Of a DNA stretch of 64,000 nucleotides, positions 51,238-59,720 are shown piece after piece. Made by a program: the position numbers and the translations under genes. Origin of the DNA: DATKCF01 sp035513345 (GTDB lineage Bacteria; Gemmatimonadota; Gemmatimonadetes; Longimicrobiales; RSA9); the NCBI GenBank assembly GCA_035513345.1, contig DATKCF010000035.1, positions 73,847 through 137,846 of the forward strand, read 5' to 3'. How positions within the stretch are numbered: the first letter of the stretch is position 1; the number at the start of each line of letters is the position of its first letter. Under the pieces are notes generated by a model, which made no database searches, was not told the origin of the DNA, and worked only from the letters and a program-made list of their open reading frames with translations.

Positions 51238-52952
51238 AGCCTGCGGCCGAGCCGGACGAAGAAGTTGATGCCGCGTTCCGCGCCGGACATCGGATACGCC
51301 CAGTAGAAGCCGAGTCCGCCGATCCGGATCCCGAGTCCTGCATCGGTCGCGAACGTGCGTCTGCCGCCGCCGCGTCCGGCAAGCGCATCGGCCTCGTTCC
51401 ATGCGCGGCCGATGTCGAAGAAGGCGACCCAGCGCGCGCCGCTCTGTACGCCGAGCGCGTTGCCGATTGCATCCGTCTGTCGGGAGAGCAGCGGGAAATC
51501 GGACTGCAGCTCGATCTGGCCGAGCGCGACGCGGTCGCAGCCATACCACGGAAAGAATGCCTCATCACGGTACTCGACCTGACTGCGGCGCGCGGAGCAA
51601 TCGAAGCGATGCAGGCCGTAGCCCGGCAGTCCGCCCTCTCCACCGATCGTGTGCTGTCGTTGAGCTGGCAGCGAAGAGCCATCGATCGAGCCGGCGGCGA
51701 AACCGCGGACCGACAGCTTGGTTCCGGGTCCGATCCGGAAATAACGGCGGATGTCGAACGACGTGGACGTGAACCGCTCGCGCACGCCGAACGGCCCGAC
51801 CGTCGAATCGCCCGGAAGCGCTGTCGCCGCCGGTATGCGCAGGTTGCCGCCGGTCCCCTGCTCCGCCTCGACCATGATGTGCCAGCCGGCGGCCGGATCC
51901 GTGTCATCGTTGCGGGTGTCGTAGACGAAGCTGGCAGTAACACCCCGCCATGTGCCTTCGGCGACGAGCGGCTGCGGCCGCCACGGCTCGGCGTTGTTGA
52001 ACAGCGACCACGGGTTGGCGGTCGCGACCGAGCGGTGCTTCTCCTCGCGGTACTCGATTGTCAGATCGTGCGGCCAGCCGGACCGCGCGAAGCGAACGAA
52101 CGCGGCCCAGCCCTCGAGTTCGTAGGCATCGCGATAGTCGTCGTGGAGCACGAACGTCGATAGCGAGTTCTCGCGGTTCGTGATGCCCGTGTCCTCGATC
52201 GGCGTAATCTCGGAGAACAGGCGGAGTCCGAGCCGAGCGGTGTTGCCGCCGCCGAGGAACTGCTCGACACGGATCGCATAGCCCATCTGGTCGGGGTCGA
52301 TGCGCAGGCCCGCCGAGCTGCGGTAGATCGCGAGCGCATGGAACAGTGTCGGATTCGACCGGCCGATGCGGACGCGCGGGCCGAACGAGATCGGAAGCCC
52401 CTCGACGCGATTGTAGTCGCGGCGAGCCGCCACCAGAATGTCGGTCCTGCCGAACCCGAAATCGCGGCCGGCGGACAGCTCGGCCTCCGCCGCGGGCGGA
52501 GCGTATACCATCCCACCCGCGTCCTGACGGAACCGGAGCGGCTCGCGGTGATGGGACACGCCGCCCGCAATCGTCGCGAGCTCGATTCCGCTGACGGTGC
52601 CGCCGACGACGGTGAGCGTGCCATCGACGCGCGCGCCGCGTTCGAGCTGGACGTCGCCGTTGATCACGACCAGGTCGCCGCCGATGGTGCCGGCCAGCGC
52701 GAACGGACCGCCCAGCACGGCCACGGGTCCGCCGATCGACGTGCCCGTTGTTATGTGCGTGCCGCCCCCCGCCAGCCGCGTCGTGGTCGGTGCGTTGTAG
52801 AACGCGATGACGCGGAGCGCGATGCTGTCGGGCAACTGTGCCAGCGCTTCGTCCTGCGCTCGTGCGGCGGCCGGAACCGCAAGGAACGCGCAAGCCGCGG
52901 GAAACGCGAGCGCGAAGGTCGTGATGAATCGTCGTCCGTTTCCCTGGATCAT
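51234..52952 (-). CDS. Omp85-superfamily outer-membrane protein with N-terminal beta-helix-like region
   Basis: 572 residues with a signal peptide (cleavage near AAARAQ). Residues about 60-130 are glycine/valine-rich with short hexapeptide-like repeats (GTSIGGPVAVLGGPF, GTIGGDLVVINGDVQLERGARVDG), similar to the polymer-forming bactofilin-type beta helix. From about 150 to the end are alternating amphipathic strands, with an Omp85/surface-antigen signature (STSFDIRRYFRIGPGTKLSVRG, GGEGGLPGYGLHRF) and a C-terminal NFFVRLGRRL strand. It is probably a beta barrel in the outer membrane; no POTRA domains are evident. It overlaps genes on both sides. Confidence 0.8.
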   Translation of the reverse strand: MIQGNGRRFITTFALAFPAACAFLAVPAAARAQDEALAQLPDSIALRVIAFYNAPTTTRLAGGGTHITTGTSIGGPVAVLGGPFALAGTIGGDLVVINGDVQLERGARVDGTLTVVGGTVSGIELATIAGGVSHHREPLRFRQDAGGMVYAPPAAEAELSAGRDFGFGRTDILVAARRDYNRVEGLPISFGPRVRIGRSNPTLFHALAIYRSSAGLRIDPDQMGYAIRVEQFLGGGNTARLGLRLFSEITPIEDTGITNRENSLSTFVLHDDYRDAYELEGWAAFVRFARSGWPHDLTIEYREEKHRSVATANPWSLFNNAEPWRPQPLVAEGTWRGVTASFVYDTRNDDTDPAAGWHIMVEAEQGTGGNLRIPAATALPGDSTVGPFGVRERFTSTSFDIRRYFRIGPGTKLSVRGFAAGSIDGSSLPAQRQHTIGGEGGLPGYGLHRFDCSARRSQVEYRDEAFFPWYGCDRVALGQIELQSDFPLLSRQTDAIGNALGVQSGARWVAFFDIGRAWNEADALAGRGGGRRTFATDAGLGIRIGGLGFYWAYPMSGAERGINFFVRLGRRL

Positions 52953-54295
52953 CGGTCGATCCCCAGCCGTTTCATTCGGCGGTACAGGTTTGGCCGGTCC
53001 GTTTCCAGCAGGCGCGCGGCTTCCGCCACGCTGCCGCCGGCATCACGGAGCGACTTCTCGATGACGTGTCTTTCGAAGTTGTCGAGCTTGTCGATGAGCG
53101 AAAGGGCGTGGGCGTCCGGATCGTCCTGCACGTGCTCGTCGGAAAGCAGGCCGAACAGCTCTGCGGGTCCGATCGTGCGGCCCGCGTGCAGGATCGTGAG
53201 CCGTTCACACACGTTCGCAAGCTCGCGTACGTTGCCCGGCCACCGGTAGCGCGTGAGCCTGTCGAGCGCGGCGGCGCCCAGTTTCGGCGGCTCCATTCCT
53301 TCACGCAGGCGAAGCCGCTCGAGAAAATGCGCAACGAGCGCGGGAATGTCGGCCGTCCGCTCGCGCAACGGCGGCAGGTCGATGCGGATCACGTTGAGTC
53401 GATAGAACAGGTCCTCGCGGAAATCGCCGGCTTCGATGGCGGCCGCCAGGTCGCGATTCGTCGCGGCCAGCACGCGGACGTCGACCGTGATCGGCCGCTC
53501 GCCACCCACTCGCTCGATAGCGCCCGACTCGAGCGCGCGCAGCAGCTTGGCCTGCGCTTCGGAACCCAGATCCGCAACCTCATCGAGCAGCAGCGTCCCG
53601 CCGTGAGCCAGCTCGAAGCGCCCTCGCCGCCGCGCCGACGCGCCCGTGAACGCGCCCCGCTCGTGGCCGAACATCTCCGACTCGACGAGATCACGCGGGA
53701 TCGCCGCGCAGTTCACGCGCACGAACGGACCCGCGCTCCGCTGCGATTCGCCGTGCAGCATCGCGGCGACAACTTCCTTGCCGGTTCCGCTCTCGCCGGC
53801 GATCAGAACGCGCGCATCCGTCGGTGCGACCTGTGCCACCAGTTCGCGGATGCGTCGCATGGCGACACTGTCACCGACCAGGCTGGCGTCCGCACTGCGT
53901 TCGGCCGTCAGTGTCCGGCTCAACTCGCGCGCGCGACGCAGCTCTGCCGCACCCTCTACCGCCATTAGAAGTGCTTCGGGAGAGAGCGGCTTCTCGAGGA
54001 AGTGGAACGCGCCGATGCGCGTCGCACTGACCGCGTCGGACAGGCTGGCCCGGCCGGACATCATGACGACGGGCGTCGCTGGCCAGTCGGCGCGCAGCCG
54101 TTCGAGCACGACGAGCCCGCTCGCGCCCGGTAGCGCCAGATCGAGCAGGACGACGTCAGCTTCTTCCGCATGCATGGCGGCTATCGCCGCGTCCGCGTCA
54201 CCGGCGGCCGCCGTCGCGTGGCCTTCACTCTCGAGCAGGCCCGCCAGCATGCGACGGATGTTCGCTTCGTCGTCTACAATCAGGATCCTGGCCAT
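52949..54295 (-). CDS. NtrC-family sigma-54-dependent response regulator
   Basis: 448 residues. Receiver (1-120) with phosphoacceptor D52 in DVVLLDLALPG; AAA+ domain (about 140-370) with Walker A GESGTGKE (167-174), the sigma-54 contact loop GAFTGA (214-219) and R-finger region; Fis-type helix-turn-helix at the C-terminus (GSVAEAARLLETDRPNLYRRMKRLG). It should activate a sigma-54 promoter when phosphorylated by the NtrY-like kinase encoded two genes upstream. Its stop overlaps the start of the outer-membrane protein gene. Confidence 0.94.
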   Translation of the reverse strand: MARILIVDDEANIRRMLAGLLESEGHATAAAGDADAAIAAMHAEEADVVLLDLALPGASGLVVLERLRADWPATPVVMMSGRASLSDAVSATRIGAFHFLEKPLSPEALLMAVEGAAELRRARELSRTLTAERSADASLVGDSVAMRRIRELVAQVAPTDARVLIAGESGTGKEVVAAMLHGESQRSAGPFVRVNCAAIPRDLVESEMFGHERGAFTGASARRRGRFELAHGGTLLLDEVADLGSEAQAKLLRALESGAIERVGGERPITVDVRVLAATNRDLAAAIEAGDFREDLFYRLNVIRIDLPPLRERTADIPALVAHFLERLRLREGMEPPKLGAAALDRLTRYRWPGNVRELANVCERLTILHAGRTIGPAELFGLLSDEHVQDDPDAHALSLIDKLDNFERHVIEKSLRDAGGSVAEAARLLETDRPNLYRRMKRLGIDR

Positions 54296-54305
54296 GGATC
54301 CTCGA

Positions 54306-55019
54306 TCAACGGCCTACGATCAGCTCCGCGAGCACGGGTGACCCGATGCCCTCGATCTGGCGCGCCGTGTTGCAGCGAACTCGAGCCGACGGGCCGTAGT
54401 AGAGCCGCATGCTGCCGGTCCCGGCCGCACTGGCATCGCCGGCGCATTCGTCTGCGGTCGTGTACGCCGCTCGCAGCAGCGTCGCCAGACTGTCCGCCGC
54501 CTGGCGGGTGGTCGCGTCGATCGCCATCACGATCGCGGCTTCGGCACCCACGTCCGTCGCGATGTACGCGAGGAGTGTGCGCGCGGCCTCCCGCAGGTCG
54601 CTCTGATCGGACACGCCGATCAGCATCATGTCGACGAAGCGGCCTTCCTCGATCCGGTAGAGCGCGTCGTGCATGTGCATACGCGAGCCGTCCGCGACGC
54701 CGAGCACGATCGACGTGTCACCGAGAATCTCGAGGTTCGACAGGAACGCCTTCGCCGGCGTCTCCGTCCTGCCCGGCCCGCTGAGCGCCAGGCCGGTCCG
54801 CGTCGAGACGTCGCCGAACCACGCCGAATCCTGATCCGCGGTCAACAGCACGAGAGTCGCGCCGACGCTCGTGATCAGATCGGCGACCTCGGCCGCTGAC
54901 GCACCCGTCGGCGCCTCGATTGCCAATGCGGAGTATGCCACCGGCTTCTGCCCGCCCAGCCGGAGCGCGCACGCGCTGAGGGTAATCGCTGCAATCAGCA
55001 GAATGAATGTTCTGGTCAA
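54306..55019 (-). CDS. hypothetical lipoprotein between kinase and regulator genes
   Basis: 237 residues from a TTG at 55019, with AGGA-type ribosome binding site about five bases upstream and the signal ILLIAAITLSAC giving a lipidated cysteine near residue 16. Globular remainder of unknown family: GASAAEVADLITSVGATLVLL, a VLGVADGSRMHMHDALYRIEEG segment suggestive of a small alpha/beta domain, and a cysteine pair late in the sequence. Its position inside a two-component operon suggests an envelope signal input for the NtrY-like kinase; this is inference. Confidence 0.75.
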   Translation of the reverse strand: MTRTFILLIAAITLSACALRLGGQKPVAYSALAIEAPTGASAAEVADLITSVGATLVLLTADQDSAWFGDVSTRTGLALSGPGRTETPAKAFLSNLEILGDTSIVLGVADGSRMHMHDALYRIEEGRFVDMMLIGVSDQSDLREAARTLLAYIATDVGAEAAIVMAIDATTRQAADSLATLLRAAYTTADECAGDASAAGTGSMRLYYGPSARVRCNTARQIEGIGSPVLAELIVGR

Positions 55020-55026
55020 ACCGTCC

Positions 55027-56274
55027 TCATGGTTGTGGTGTCGAAGCGCCTCGTGGCACCTTCGGCAATGTGACGATGAACTCCGCACCCCGCCCGTCGC
55101 GGCGGTTGCGCCCGGATACCGCTCCGCCATGGGCCGCGGTTACCTGCCGCACAATGGCAAGGCCCAACCCGGTGCCGCCCGCCTTCAGCGTGCGGTCCGG
55201 CTCGAATATCGTTTCGGTCAGCTCGTCAGGGATGCCCGGCCCGTCATCACGCAGGGCGACACGGACGCTCTCACCCTCGTCCGTGATCTCGACTTCGATC
55301 CGGCTGCCCGCACCCTCCGCAACGGCTTCGACCGCATTGCGGACGAGGTTCCTGAACGCACGCTGCAGTGCCTCGTAATGGCCTGACACGCTGCAAGTTC
55401 CGGTACCGGCCGTGATCGAGTGACGGATCGGGTCGGGCACATCGGTCTCGAGCAGCGACGCGAGAAGCTCCTCGAGATCCACTTCGGACACGGGACCGGG
55501 CGCCGGCCGACCGAGCGCCGCAAAGCCGCGAGCCAGTTCGTCGAGACGCCCGGTCTCCTCGCGGATGACGGTCGCCGCATCCAGCAGTACCGGATCATCC
55601 GGTGCGTGCCTCGATATGCGGTGCGCCGCCAGCTGGAGCGGTGTCAGCGGATTCTTCATCTCGTGGGCGACGCGGCGCGCCATCTCACCCCACGCCCTCG
55701 TTCGCGCAGCTTCGAGGTCCAGCCGTCTGGCCGTCTCGATCTCGCTCGACGCGTGGCGCAGTGCACCGCGCAGCACCTCGATCTCCGCCGGCTCCGTGCG
55801 CCGACCGTTGCCAGTACCGCGCGGCAGCGCTTCGCCGCGGCCGAGCCGGCCGGCCCACTCGACCAGATCGTTCAGCGGACTCGCCATCTCGCGCGCAAGC
55901 CTGCGACTGACGAGCAGCGCGGCCAGTACGAGTACGACGATCACGAAACCGACGAGCAATGGCGCCGACGCGACGAGTCGCTCTTCGAGGAACCGCCAGC
56001 GATTGGCCTGCACGAGCGAGTTCGACAGATCATCGCGGTGCCGCTGCGCCGCCGCTGCCAGAGCGGAGTCGGCCGGCACGGTCGCCGCCGCGTCGATGAG
56101 CGCAAGGCCGGATTCGGCGACGCGCTCCCACGGCCCGAGCGTCCCCACCAGGCTCAGCGAGCGTGCACCGACGACGAGCGAGCCAGCCAGCACGACCAGC
56201 GCGGGCAGCACTGAAAGCACCAGCAGCCAGCCGAAGAGCCGGCGTTCGAAAGTCCGTTTACGCGTCACAGCCAT
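55027..56274 (-). CDS. NtrY-like sensor histidine kinase
   Basis: 415 residues. Two membrane helices (about 13-35 and 104-123) flank a short periplasmic domain, then a HAMP-like linker (RRLAREMASPLNDLVEWAGRLGRGE), HisKA with H204 in ARRVAHEMKNPLTPLQLAAHRI, the form typical of NtrY/NtrB-class kinases, and HATPase motifs ALQRAFRNLVRNAVEAVA, ALRDDGPGIPDE and GGTGLGLAIV. It heads the ten-gene operon that includes its likely partner, the NtrC-type regulator. Confidence 0.92.
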   Translation of the reverse strand: MAVTRKRTFERRLFGWLLVLSVLPALVVLAGSLVVGARSLSLVGTLGPWERVAESGLALIDAAATVPADSALAAAAQRHRDDLSNSLVQANRWRFLEERLVASAPLLVGFVIVVLVLAALLVSRRLAREMASPLNDLVEWAGRLGRGEALPRGTGNGRRTEPAEIEVLRGALRHASSEIETARRLDLEAARTRAWGEMARRVAHEMKNPLTPLQLAAHRISRHAPDDPVLLDAATVIREETGRLDELARGFAALGRPAPGPVSEVDLEELLASLLETDVPDPIRHSITAGTGTCSVSGHYEALQRAFRNLVRNAVEAVAEGAGSRIEVEITDEGESVRVALRDDGPGIPDELTETIFEPDRTLKAGGTGLGLAIVRQVTAAHGGAVSGRNRRDGRGAEFIVTLPKVPRGASTPQP

Positions 56275-56287
56275 GAACTATCCGTTC

Positions 56288-56362
56288 AAGCGTCCGATAA
56301 TGCCAATATACGCCCTGACGGGCGACAGCGAGCGAGTGGACCTTTTCGGACGCTTCGGACGT
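56288..56362. promoter_or_regulatory. divergent control region with three CGTCCGA boxes
   Basis: Between the NtrY-like kinase (minus) and the gene at 56413 (plus) are three copies of the word (A/G)CGTCCGA: AAGCGTCCGA at 56288-56297 on the plus strand, and two on the minus strand, reading TTCGGACGC (56345-56353) and TTCGGACGT (56354-56362) on the plus strand. The first is a perfect 10-base inverted partner of TCGGACGCTT (56346-56355). A possible minus-strand -10, TATATT, is at 56310-56305. The pattern suits binding sites of a dimeric regulator, perhaps the operon's own NtrC-type protein. No good sigma-54 promoter was found. Confidence 0.35.
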
Positions 56363-56412
56363 AGACGCGAAAACGGACGGGTATGTCACCGTCCGGGGCG
56401 GAGGAGGTGAGC

Positions 56413-57153
56413 ATGATCGTACCCAACGTGAGGGAGACGTTCGGCCGATCCGAGGCCGCGTTGCTGGTCTGGCTGCTGTCGCGCGGTTCGGAACCCGACC
56501 GCGACCGGCTCGAAGGCCGGCTCCGCGAGGAAGGTCTCGACGCGATCCTCGATGATCCGCGCACGTTCAACGCCATCATGGCCGGCCGCGAGTTCAGCAG
56601 CGCCTCGTCCGAACTCGTCTTCTATGTGCTCGTTCGACATGCGTTGCTCGAGGAGGGCATCGTCGACCTCCAACTCGCGGACTACATCGCTTCGCTGCTC
56701 CTTGCTTTTGGACGTTCCGGCCGTGCATTTCGTGTGGAAGGCAGCGAACAGGAGTTCCATCACCTCGTGGACATCGTTGCGGCGGCCGACCATTCGGATG
56801 GCAGGCAGGCGTTCCTGCTGCGCGCTCATCTCGGCGAATTCGCGCTCTGGCTGAGCGGCCTGTTTCCGGACCACGTCACGGCGCGCGTCCAGCGGCGAGG
56901 CGCGCCCGGGATCCACTACTTCGAGGAACTGGGTGCGGCCGGCTACCGCATGGCATCGAAGCACCGCGACGCCGAGCACCACGGCCTCGACCGCGTCTAC
57001 GGCAACTGCGCCGACGCGTTCCGGTCCGTTCGGACGTCGTTGAACCGGATCGCGGACCGGCACCTGTTCCCGGCGCGCGGCGACCGGATCGAGCGGCTGT
57101 TGCGCCAGGTCGCCGACGAGTTCGATCGCGACGTCGGCGTTCTGCCAGCGTAG
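56413..57153 (+). CDS. hypothetical cytosolic protein
   Basis: 246 residues, family not recognised. ATG 56413 follows GAGGAGGTGAGC, an excellent ribosome binding site, which excludes the upstream in-frame ATG. The protein is helical and soluble without signal peptide: ETFGRSEAALLVWLLSRGS, FYVLVRHALLEEGIVDLQLADYIAS, HDAEHH-like acidic/histidine patches near 195 (SKHRDAEHHGLDRVYG). The next gene begins at its stop codon (TAGTG), so they are cotranscribed. Transcribed divergently from the NtrY-like operon. Confidence 0.7.
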   Translation: MIVPNVRETFGRSEAALLVWLLSRGSEPDRDRLEGRLREEGLDAILDDPRTFNAIMAGREFSSASSELVFYVLVRHALLEEGIVDLQLADYIASLLLAFGRSGRAFRVEGSEQEFHHLVDIVAAADHSDGRQAFLLRAHLGEFALWLSGLFPDHVTARVQRRGAPGIHYFEELGAAGYRMASKHRDAEHHGLDRVYGNCADAFRSVRTSLNRIADRHLFPARGDRIERLLRQVADEFDRDVGVLPA

Positions 57154-57533
57154 TGCTGCACGTCGACCTCCGTGGCTCGTTCGCGCCCGACGGCCCCCGC
57201 ATGGCCGTCTGCCCGCACTGCTGGGAGCTCAACCGCCATGCCCAGCGGCTCTGCGGCCGATGCGGCGCCGATATGCACCTCGTGCTTCAGGAATCCGGCG
57301 GGCTGCGGCTGACGGCCGCCGTCCAGAGTCCGGTGCCCGTCCGATCCGGGGATCGTCTCTCGGCGCTCCAGCGCATGGTGGTGCTCGGCTTCGTGATCGC
57401 CCTCTTCGCCGCCCAGGTCCTTGCCGCCATCTATGCCTCGAGCTGGCGAGTAGCGCCGTTGACGGGTGAGCCCGTCCCGCTGACGGGCTCACCCGCCGAC
57501 GGCGCCGCCCCGGCTTTCGGGGGCGAACCCTGA
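57153..57533 (+). CDS. zinc-ribbon membrane protein
   Basis: 126 residues from a GTG at 57153 that overlaps the previous stop; ATG 57201 is an alternative. A zinc ribbon at about 20-40 has two knuckles (VCPHCWE and LCGRCGADM). One membrane helix follows (about 77-96, VVLGFVIALFAAQVLAAIY) and then a short proline/glycine-rich tail. The last 103 bases overlap the end of the pilB-like gene on the other strand and contain a 14-pair hairpin. Function unknown. Confidence 0.7.
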   Translation: MLHVDLRGSFAPDGPRMAVCPHCWELNRHAQRLCGRCGADMHLVLQESGGLRLTAAVQSPVPVRSGDRLSALQRMVVLGFVIALFAAQVLAAIYASSWRVAPLTGEPVPLTGSPADGAAPAFGGEP

Positions 57534-59227
57534 CCACCGGCGGTCTCCCGGGCCAGCAGCCCGAGGATCGGCCGCACTTCGTCGATCGATGTTTCACCGG
57601 CCACGACGCGCGACCACGCAGCCTGTGCCAGGTTCCGCATCCCCGCGGACCTCGCCGAGTCACGGACCGATTCCGTCGACGCACTGCGGATCAGGCGTTT
57701 CCGGATCGGGCCATCCACGACGAGCATCTCGTGGATCCCGAGGCGGCCGGAGTAGCCAGTACCCTCGCAGCGATGGCAGCCGCCCGGCTCGAAGACGGCC
57801 GAATCAGCAGCGGGCAGGCCGAGCGCGACCAGCCGGCCGGCCGGCGCGACCTGCTCGGTCCGGCAGTGCCGGCACAACCTGCGGACCAGTCGCTGCGCGA
57901 GAATACCGATGAGACCGGCCGCTATGAGCCACGCGGGCGTGCCCATGTCGATCAGTCGGGTCGCCGCTGATGGGGCGTCGTTCGTGTGCACGGTCGACAG
58001 CACGAGGTGTCCGGTCATGGCGGCGGACATCGCCACTTCGGCCGTCTCCCGGTCCCGCAACTCACCGACCATGATCACGTCCGGATCCTGCCGCAAGACG
58101 GCGCGCAGCGCTGTCGCGAAGCCGAGGCCCGCGCGCCGGTGCACCTGAACCTGCGTCAGTCCCGGCAGCCGGTACTCGATCGGGTCCTCGAGCGTAACCA
58201 CGTTCCTCGTGTTCCGGTCCAGCCGCGCAAGCGCGGAATACAGCGTCGTCGTCTTCCCGCTGCCGGTCGGGCCGGTGACGAGGATCACACCGTGGCTCGA
58301 TCCAAGCAGATTCACGAAGCGGTCAAGCGTGTCGCCCTCGAACCCGAGGTCCTCGAGCGCGCGACCCGCGTTCGACGGATCGAGGATCCGGATCACGGTC
58401 TTCTCGCCGCCGTGTGCCGGCAGCGTCGACACGCGCAGCCCGAGTTCGCGATCCTCGACCCGAACGACCGCACGCCCGTCCTGCGGCCGCCGCTTCACCG
58501 CGATGTCCATGTCCGCCATCACCTTGATCCGCGATGCGAACGCGCCCGCAGCGTGCGCCGGCAGCATCATCAGCTCGCGCAGCATGCCGTCCACCCGAAT
58601 CCGGATCCTCAACGAGTCGCCCGCCGGTTCGATGTGGACATCGCTCGCGCCCGCCTTCACCGCGCGGGCCAGCACGAGGTCGACCAGCGACACGATCGGC
58701 GCCGCCTGCGACGCGCGCCGCAACGCCGCGACTTCCGCCTGCTCCGTGATACCGCCCGCCCGGCCCGCGCCGATCCGGCCTACAATCGATTCGACGACGC
58801 CCGGCTGGTATGCCGCCAGAGCGATCTCGATGGCCCGCACCGATGCGACCAGCGGCTCCACCCGCCGCCCGGTCTGGAACTGCAGGTCGTCGATCGCATC
58901 CGCGTCCAGTGGATCGGCCATCGCGATCCGGACCCGCCTCTCATTGCACGTGACCGGCACGACCCGCAGCCGCTCGGCCAGCTTTGGCGCTACCAGCCGC
59001 AACGCCGCATCGTCACTGCGGATCGGCGGCTCGGCGTACTCCAGACGAAGCTGCGCCGCGAGTCCCTTCGCGATCGCCTCCGGATCCACGCCGAGCCGCG
59101 CCAGAACCTGCCCCAGCCGTTCCCGCGTCCGACGCTGCTCCGCCAGCGCCGAATCCAGCGTCGCCGCGTCGACGGCGTGACTCGAGAGAAGGAGTTGGCC
59201 GAGTACCCTCGGGGCGGTGGTGTTCAT
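57431..59227 (-). CDS. PilB/GspE-type secretion/pilus assembly ATPase
   Basis: 598 residues from ATG 59227. The N-terminal MshEN-like domain (GQLLLSSHAVDAATLDSALAEQ) is followed by a helical linker and the AAA-type core: SDVHIEPAGDSLRIRIRVDG, Walker A GPTGSGKTTT, VVTLEDPIEYRLPG (Asp box), VGELRDRETAEVAMSAAMTGH (Walker B/His box), and the zinc site CRHCR ... CHRCEGTGYSGRLG. It powers assembly of type IV pili or a type II secretion pseudopilus at the inner membrane. No other pil/gsp gene is in the window. The C-terminal 30 residues are low complexity and overlap the convergent gene. Confidence 0.93.
   Translation of the reverse strand: MNTTAPRVLGQLLLSSHAVDAATLDSALAEQRRTRERLGQVLARLGVDPEAIAKGLAAQLRLEYAEPPIRSDDAALRLVAPKLAERLRVVPVTCNERRVRIAMADPLDADAIDDLQFQTGRRVEPLVASVRAIEIALAAYQPGVVESIVGRIGAGRAGGITEQAEVAALRRASQAAPIVSLVDLVLARAVKAGASDVHIEPAGDSLRIRIRVDGMLRELMMLPAHAAGAFASRIKVMADMDIAVKRRPQDGRAVVRVEDRELGLRVSTLPAHGGEKTVIRILDPSNAGRALEDLGFEGDTLDRFVNLLGSSHGVILVTGPTGSGKTTTLYSALARLDRNTRNVVTLEDPIEYRLPGLTQVQVHRRAGLGFATALRAVLRQDPDVIMVGELRDRETAEVAMSAAMTGHLVLSTVHTNDAPSAATRLIDMGTPAWLIAAGLIGILAQRLVRRLCRHCRTEQVAPAGRLVALGLPAADSAVFEPGGCHRCEGTGYSGRLGIHEMLVVDGPIRKRLIRSASTESVRDSARSAGMRNLAQAAWSRVVAGETSIDEVRPILGLLARETAGGQGSPPKAGAAPSAGEPVSGTGSPVNGATRQLEA
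57463..57495. terminator. 14-pair hairpin inside overlapping convergent gene ends
   Basis: CGGGTGAGCCCGTC (57463-57476) pairs perfectly with GACGGGCTCACCCG (57482-57495) around CCGCT. It lies in the 103 bases shared by the ends of the zinc-ribbon gene (plus) and the pilB-like gene (minus), and so could end transcription from both sides. No T-run. The repeat also encodes the LTGEPVPLTGSP tail of the plus-strand protein. Confidence 0.55.
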
Positions 59228-59491
59228 CTCAGTCGTAGCGAGAACTTTGTCATCTCCATCGTGTCGACGATCGGCGTGGAACCGGGGCACGGGAATGGTC
59301 GTTCCGGCCAAACTCTGCCGCTCGTGGCCTCCGCGCTCCCCGTGACTGCGGTTTCACCGCGGAGCGCGCTGTGAACGCTGAGAACTGATTGGTGATGGCC
59401 GGCCCGGATCTGCCGTTGCGCCGGAACCGATCGCCTGGGGCGGCAACCCCGACACACGCCTGTTCCCAAGGGGATATGGCGTTGTCTTGCG

Positions 59492-59642
59492 CGGTGGAAT
59501 CCCCACCAGCCGGTCCCGCGGCCCGCGGTCCGGGGATCTCACGGCCCGTGACCCGGTGGAATCCCCACCAGCCGGTCCCGCGCCCCCGTCCGGGGATCTC
59601 ACCGCCCCTGACCCGGTGGAATCCCCACCAGCCGGTCCCGCG
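59492..59642 (+). repeat. tandem repeat, about 61-base unit, two and a half copies
   Basis: The 29-base word CGGTGGAATCCCCACCAGCC plus GGTCCCGCG recurs at 59492, 59554 and 59614 (periods 62 and 60). Each contains the small hairpin GGTGG/CCACC. The intervening 31-33 bases are themselves alike (both contain GTCCGGGGATCTCAC), so this is a minisatellite-like tandem repeat rather than a CRISPR array. It lies in the 1.2 kb non-coding gap 59228-60425. The short stretch 59228-59491 shows nothing else except TTCACCGCGGAG at 59353, shared with 37750. Confidence 0.7.
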
Positions 59643-59720
59643 AACCCGACCAATTGCGCCATCTGCCGGAGTTCCATGCGGCTTGACCCCACGGCAAGCC
59701 GGAGCGCCCCAAATAAATAG

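Noticed and set aside
56274..56320. Possible sigma-54 promoter (TTGGCATTATCGGACGC, minus strand)
   Set aside because: The GG and GC elements are 11 bases apart instead of 10 and the consensus is poor.
59492..59642. CRISPR-like spacing of a 29-base repeat
   Set aside because: Only three repeats, and the spacers are similar to one another, so it is a tandem repeat; no cas genes nearby.
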